Shown here: positions 60,768-64,000 of the stretch, piece by piece
How the letters are laid out: each line of letters starts with the position of its first letter
How positions within the stretch are numbered: the stretch's first letter is position 1
Assembly: GCA_963814865.1 (NCBI GenBank)
Contig: CAWFEN010000010.1
Coordinates: 186,001 to 250,000, forward strand
Direction of reading: 5' to 3'
Length of the DNA: 64,000 nucleotides
DNA from: AP-15 sp963814865
Lineage (GTDB): Bacteria; Pseudomonadota; Alphaproteobacteria; ATCC43930; CGMCC-115725
The notes under the pieces: generated by a model
The model's database searches: none
Told to the model about the DNA's origin: nothing
The model's input: only the letters and a program-made list of their open reading frames with translations
Made by a program: the position numbers and the translations under genes

Positions 60768-61910
60768 TCAGCCGCTCCTCGGTGCGCTTTCGGCCCAGCG
60801 CCGCATCAGGGTGTTCGAGGGGCGGGTCTCGTCGGCGAGTTTTTTTGCCGTCTCGGTGCCGGCGACCGGGAGGTTCCTGGGATCGAGCAATCCGATCTGC
60901 ACGAGGACGCTCGCCTGATCCCAGTAGATGTGCTCGTGAAAGAGCTTGCCGCCGCGGAAGCCGACGATGGCGACGGTCGGCACCTCGACATATTTCCCGG
61001 TCGGTGGCACACCCGGCAGCATCCAGTCGATTTCGACATCGTGGGTGAAGCAGAACAGCATCTCGTCGACGACGCGGTCGGCGCCGACCGTGCGCGAGAT
61101 CGGCACCAGCCTCGTATCGGCCGGCAGTTTCGGGATGAAATGGTTGGCGTAAAAGCGGGCGAGGTCGCGCGCCCCGACGCCGCCGGTCATGACCGGGACA
61201 TGGTTGACATAGGGCTCGGCCACCATCGTCCGCATCGTCGCATCGACGTCGCGCCTGCCGAACTCGTAAGTCGTGTGCGCCTCCCACAGCGCTTCGAGGT
61301 CGTAATAGGGTCCCATCACCCGCCGCAGCAGCGCTATCGCACGCGAATGCGCGATCCCCGCGGCGGCCTTGTCGTAACCCGCCGCATCCTTGCGGTCGAA
61401 ACCGCGCGCCGTGCCGGGATAGACACGGATCGCGACTTCCGGATGACCGGCAAAACCTGCCCTGATCCGCGCGACCGCCTCCGGCGTGACCAGCGGGTCG
61501 TTCCCGGCGAAGTGCATGACGAGAGGGCAGCTGCGCGGCGCGGCGGGAGCGGGCAGTGCCTCGATGCCGGTGCCGTGATAGCAGACGGCACAATCGACGG
61601 TGCCATCGAGCACGGCGAGACAGGCAATCCGGCCGCCGGCGCCGAAACCGAGCGCCCCGATTTTAGCGGTGCATTCGTCGCGGGCGCGCAACGCCGCCGC
61701 GGATGCCGCGACCTCGCACTCCTGCTCGGGACAGAGCGCGACATAGCCCTCCTCGGCATAGAGATCGGCGATCTCACGCAATTCCCGATCGGTGCCGAAC
61801 CCGTCGCCGAGCACCAGCAGGCCCGGCCCGCTCCCCGCTTCGGGAACGGCGAGATAGGCGCGCCGGCGATTGCCGTCCGCCGCACCGATAGCGATCGACT
61901 GTCCGGCCAT
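60768..61910 (-). CDS. DLH-like hydrolase fused to a SnoaL/NTF2-like domain, active-site residues missing
   Basis: 380 residues. Residues ~1-190 are a dienelactone-hydrolase-like alpha/beta domain. Residues ~200-350 are a SnoaL-like domain (DATMRTMVAEPYVNHVPVMT, GKLFHEHIYWDQASVL). In the first domain the nucleophile motif G-x-C-x-G reads GFGAGG and the His of GxGHGF reads GTARGF; Asp is kept in GNDPLV. The protein is thus unlikely to be a classical dienelactone hydrolase. ATG 61910 follows GGAGGGAAGG. Confidence 0.8.
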   Translation of the reverse strand: MAGQSIAIGAADGNRRRAYLAVPEAGSGPGLLVLGDGFGTDRELREIADLYAEEGYVALCPEQECEVAASAAALRARDECTAKIGALGFGAGGRIACLAVLDGTVDCAVCYHGTGIEALPAPAAPRSCPLVMHFAGNDPLVTPEAVARIRAGFAGHPEVAIRVYPGTARGFDRKDAAGYDKAAAGIAHSRAIALLRRVMGPYYDLEALWEAHTTYEFGRRDVDATMRTMVAEPYVNHVPVMTGGVGARDLARFYANHFIPKLPADTRLVPISRTVGADRVVDEMLFCFTHDVEIDWMLPGVPPTGKYVEVPTVAIVGFRGGKLFHEHIYWDQASVLVQIGLLDPRNLPVAGTETAKKLADETRPSNTLMRRWAESAPRSG

Positions 61911-62008
61911 CCTTCCCTCCGCTCGGGCACTTCCCGGCGCCGCGCAGCCTACGGGATTGCGCCGCGAGGGTCCATCGGTGCCGCCCGGCGGGTCCGGGGC
62001 TGTTCGCG

Positions 62009-63202
62009 TCAGACCGGGGCGGGACGAGCGGCCAACCGGGAGTGCACGGCACGGCCGACATCGATCAGCGGACGTTCGATCAGCCGATGGATCACGAGGC
62101 CGGCAAGGACATTGGCAGCGAGATTGGCCCACCACGGGCAGCCATAAAGAGCGAGCGTGTAGGTGAGAGGCGCGTGCACCACGTAGAGGCCGTACCCGGC
62201 GCGGCCGACCGGGGTCAGCGCGCTGGCCCATGGCATGCGGATGTTGTCGATGACGTAAATCAGCACGCCGACCGCAAGAGCGAAGGCGAGCTTGCGCATT
62301 TCGGCAATTCCCTGTGCCGCGGGCGAAGCAAAGGCCCACAGCGCCAGGCTGAGGGCGAGCCACGCCGCCGCCACTGCCCAGATCCGGCGCTTGACCGCCT
62401 CGGCAAAGGCCGGATCGACGAACAGCACGCCGAGCCACCAATAGGGCAAAAAGCCGAAGAGGCTGCCGTTTTGCCACCAGGCATACAGGCTTGGTGCGAC
62501 GGGCATCGAGAACATCGCGACCGAGGCGGCGAACACGCCGATGCAGACGCGCCAAATGATTTTTTCGCGCCCGCGCCAGACGAGCAGCGGAAAAGCGGCG
62601 GCGTAGGCGGCGTAGAGAACCAGCTCGACCATGACCGTGGCCAACGGCGCATTGCCGAGAAAGGCACATTCGAAAGATCGCGGCAGCACGGCGCCGATCG
62701 CGAGCGCCTTGATCATGATGCAGCCGGGGTCGATGTCTCGGGTCCCGCTCAGCGCCGCGGCGCCGAGCGCGGAACGATGGCTGGCGATCGCAAAGCCAAG
62801 CAGGCCGACGAGGATTCCCAGGTAATAGACCGGCAGGATGCGGAACGCGCGCTTGACCGCGTAGAGCGCAACCACGCGAGAAGCGGGGGCGCGCAGTCCG
62901 GCCCGGTGGATGCAGTATCCGCTCAGCACGATGAACCCGAGCACGGCGGGGTGGAGCTCGCCATGACCCTGGAACAGCGCGGTCGAGGAGCTCATCAGCC
63001 CGGCCAGCCAGACCGGCGCCGCGCCGGCACCCTGCGCCGCGATGGTCCATGGCATCAGATGCGTCAGCACGACCCAGAGCGCAAAGATCGCCCGCAACAG
63101 GTCGATCCCGTCGGAGCGGTCGCGGCGCACCGGATCATGGGCGATGCCTGCGCCTGCCGACGGGTGCCGGACGGTGCTGAAGCTGCTGCGGATGGATGAC
63201 AT
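62009..63202 (-). CDS. Acyltransferase family 3 membrane protein
   Basis: About 397 residues and ten or so transmembrane segments. N-terminal GIDLLRAIFALWVVLTHLMPW is the hallmark of the OafA/NodX-like acyltransferase 3 family, with the conserved His in the first helix, then AVLGFIVLSGYCIHRAG. Probably O-acetylates a surface glycan or lipid. The ATG at 63202 follows CAGGGGAAG; the upstream in-frame stretch is non-coding in composition. Confidence 0.8.
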   Translation of the reverse strand: MSSIRSSFSTVRHPSAGAGIAHDPVRRDRSDGIDLLRAIFALWVVLTHLMPWTIAAQGAGAAPVWLAGLMSSSTALFQGHGELHPAVLGFIVLSGYCIHRAGLRAPASRVVALYAVKRAFRILPVYYLGILVGLLGFAIASHRSALGAAALSGTRDIDPGCIMIKALAIGAVLPRSFECAFLGNAPLATVMVELVLYAAYAAAFPLLVWRGREKIIWRVCIGVFAASVAMFSMPVAPSLYAWWQNGSLFGFLPYWWLGVLFVDPAFAEAVKRRIWAVAAAWLALSLALWAFASPAAQGIAEMRKLAFALAVGVLIYVIDNIRMPWASALTPVGRAGYGLYVVHAPLTYTLALYGCPWWANLAANVLAGLVIHRLIERPLIDVGRAVHSRLAARPAPV

Positions 63203-63554
63203 CTTCCCCTGATACCGAACCAAGCCCGACCGAACCGGCGGCTGGCCGCCGACGCGAACAAATGCCGGCATGTACCGCGTTGAGGAGCAAGACACCAGTT
63301 GGTTAAGTGACCGCAGCGCGACGCAACCGCGCCCGGATCGCCGCCGGTGCCCGGCTTTTGCCCTGTAAAGGGGGAAACGGATCGCGTAAGGTCGGTGCTG
63401 CAACGAATGCTTGAACACGGGGCGCCATGGCCGCCTTTCCCTTGATGCCGCCGACCATCGGCAATTCCGCCTGTACCGTCGTCGCCTTCGCGGGCATCGG
63501 CGTTGCGCCGGGCGCCTTTTTGGGAAACCTGGAGAAGGGCTGAGGGCGGCGGGC
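63203..63554. other. Intergenic region before the permease gene
   Basis: About 350 bp between divergent genes. A 38-codon frame at 63427-63543 (MAAFPLMPPTIGNSACTVVA...) ends 11 bp before the permease start, but has no recognisable product and may be chance. No RNA gene or strong repeat seen. Confidence 0.4.
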
Positions 63555-64000
63555 GTGCTCGCCTATGTCGTCAGACGCATCCTCGCCACCGTCCCGGTCA
63601 TGGCGGTGGTGGCGCTGTTCGTCTTTTCGCTGCTGCACCTGAGCCCCGGCGATCCGGCGGCGATCATCGCCGGCGATACGGCGACACCGGCCGACATCGC
63701 CCGCATCCATCGCGCGCTCGGCCTCGATCAGCCGCTCTACGTCCAGTTCGCGGCCTGGGTCTGGCATTTGCTGCATGGCGATCTCGGCACCTCGATCTTC
63801 ACCAGCCTGCCGGTTTCCGAACTGATCGAGCAGCGCATCGAGCCGACCGTCGTGCTGACGGTCTCGACCTTGCTGGTCTCGGTCCTGGCGGCGGTCCCGA
63901 TGGGCGTGCTGGCGGCGTCCAAGGCGGGCTCGTGGCTCGACCGGTCGGTCATGGTGTTTGCCGTGCTGGGGTTTTCGGTGCCGGTCTTCGTGCTCGCCTA
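63555..64000 (+). CDS. ABC transporter permease, DppB/OppB type (cut by window edge)
   Basis: First 148 residues of a peptide/nickel-type inner-membrane permease. It shows YVVRRILATVPVMAVVALFV (first helix), SPGDPAAIIAG, the substrate-interaction loop ARIHRALGLDQPLYVQFA, GDLGTSIFTSLPVSELI, and PTVVLTVSTLLVSVLAAVPM. The start is taken as GTG 63555. The remaining dpp-type genes must lie beyond the window. Confidence 0.85.
   Translation, partial: MLAYVVRRILATVPVMAVVALFVFSLLHLSPGDPAAIIAGDTATPADIARIHRALGLDQPLYVQFAAWVWHLLHGDLGTSIFTSLPVSELIEQRIEPTVVLTVSTLLVSVLAAVPMGVLAASKAGSWLDRSVMVFAVLGFSVPVFVLA

Noticed and set aside
1..64000. CRISPR arrays, tRNA or rRNA genes
   Set aside because: No regularly spaced direct repeats and no cloverleaf-like or rRNA-like sequence was noticed in reading either strand; a covariance-model search would settle this.

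Overview
The window is high-GC DNA from a free-living alphaproteobacterium, most likely a soil or sediment member of the Rhodospirillales or a close relative. The evidence is the ftsK/ubiH-family pair, an ihfB-lapA pair, homogentisate and protocatechuate ring-cleavage genes, ETF/beta-oxidation genes, CoA transferase, tandem amidases and NIPSNAP genes. The genus cannot be fixed by eye. No rRNA, tRNA or CRISPR array was seen.

Layout. 1-2.5 kb: 5' part of ftsK (minus) and a UbiH-family hydroxylase. 2.5-5.6 kb: amine oxidase, type II haloacid dehalogenase and a questin-oxidase-like protein. 5.7-10.5 kb: two glucan-active enzymes. 10.6-12.2 kb: 3-hydroxybutyrate dehydrogenase and an acyl-CoA thioesterase. 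12.2-20.2 kb: catabolic block with two TauD-type dioxygenases, LLM flavin oxidoreductase, PPOX-fold protein, N-formylglutamate amidohydrolase, ArgE-like deacetylase, AstE-like desuccinylase and a uracil-DNA-glycosylase-fold protein. 20.3-24.6 kb: small island with vapBC, then a SWIM/SNF2 helicase. 24.8-31.7 kb: CoA-ester metabolism (enoyl-CoA hydratase, class III CoA transferase, thiolase with DUF35 partner), a HepT/MntA pair and an amidohydrolase. 31.8-37.4 kb: AbrB/VapC pair, two overlapping amidases, two NIPSNAP proteins and an MFS transporter, all on the plus strand. 37.5-45.4 kb: a 74-aa protein with a DUF6895-like protein, hgmA with an EthD-domain partner, an ABC-type binding protein, a gentisate-dioxygenase-like cupin and a DUF3108 protein. 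45.6-49.6 kb: pcaHG, two short-chain dehydrogenases and a class IV aminotransferase. 49.7-57.2 kb: Spy/LTXXQ-like protein, etfBA-hbd, HNH endonuclease, ihfB, lapA-like gene, dienelactone hydrolase and malic enzyme. 57.3-64 kb: alpha/beta hydrolase, a racemase-family gene split by an insertion, PPOX protein, hicAB, a DLH-SnoaL fusion, an acyltransferase and the start of a DppB-type permease.

The most striking structure is at 57.99-59.68 kb. An aspartate/glutamate-racemase or maleate-isomerase family gene is cut in two by an insertion of about 1.08 kb. The insertion has imperfect terminal inverted repeats, flanking 12-bp direct repeats with one mismatch, and visibly lower GC. It carries a two-gene cargo that looks like a Tse2-type toxin with a putative immunity partner, plus a hairpin-rich dispersed repeat.

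A second window-wide pattern is single-base frame breaks in otherwise well-conserved genes: ftsK, the AstE-like gene, the SNF2 helicase, the DUF35 gene (twice), both amidases and the DUF6895-like gene. Each is repaired by one base. The uniformity suggests residual assembly or sequencing indels more than real gene decay, and coordinates for these genes span both frames. Apart from toxin-antitoxin antitoxins and IHF, no transcription regulator gene was recognised in the 64 kb.
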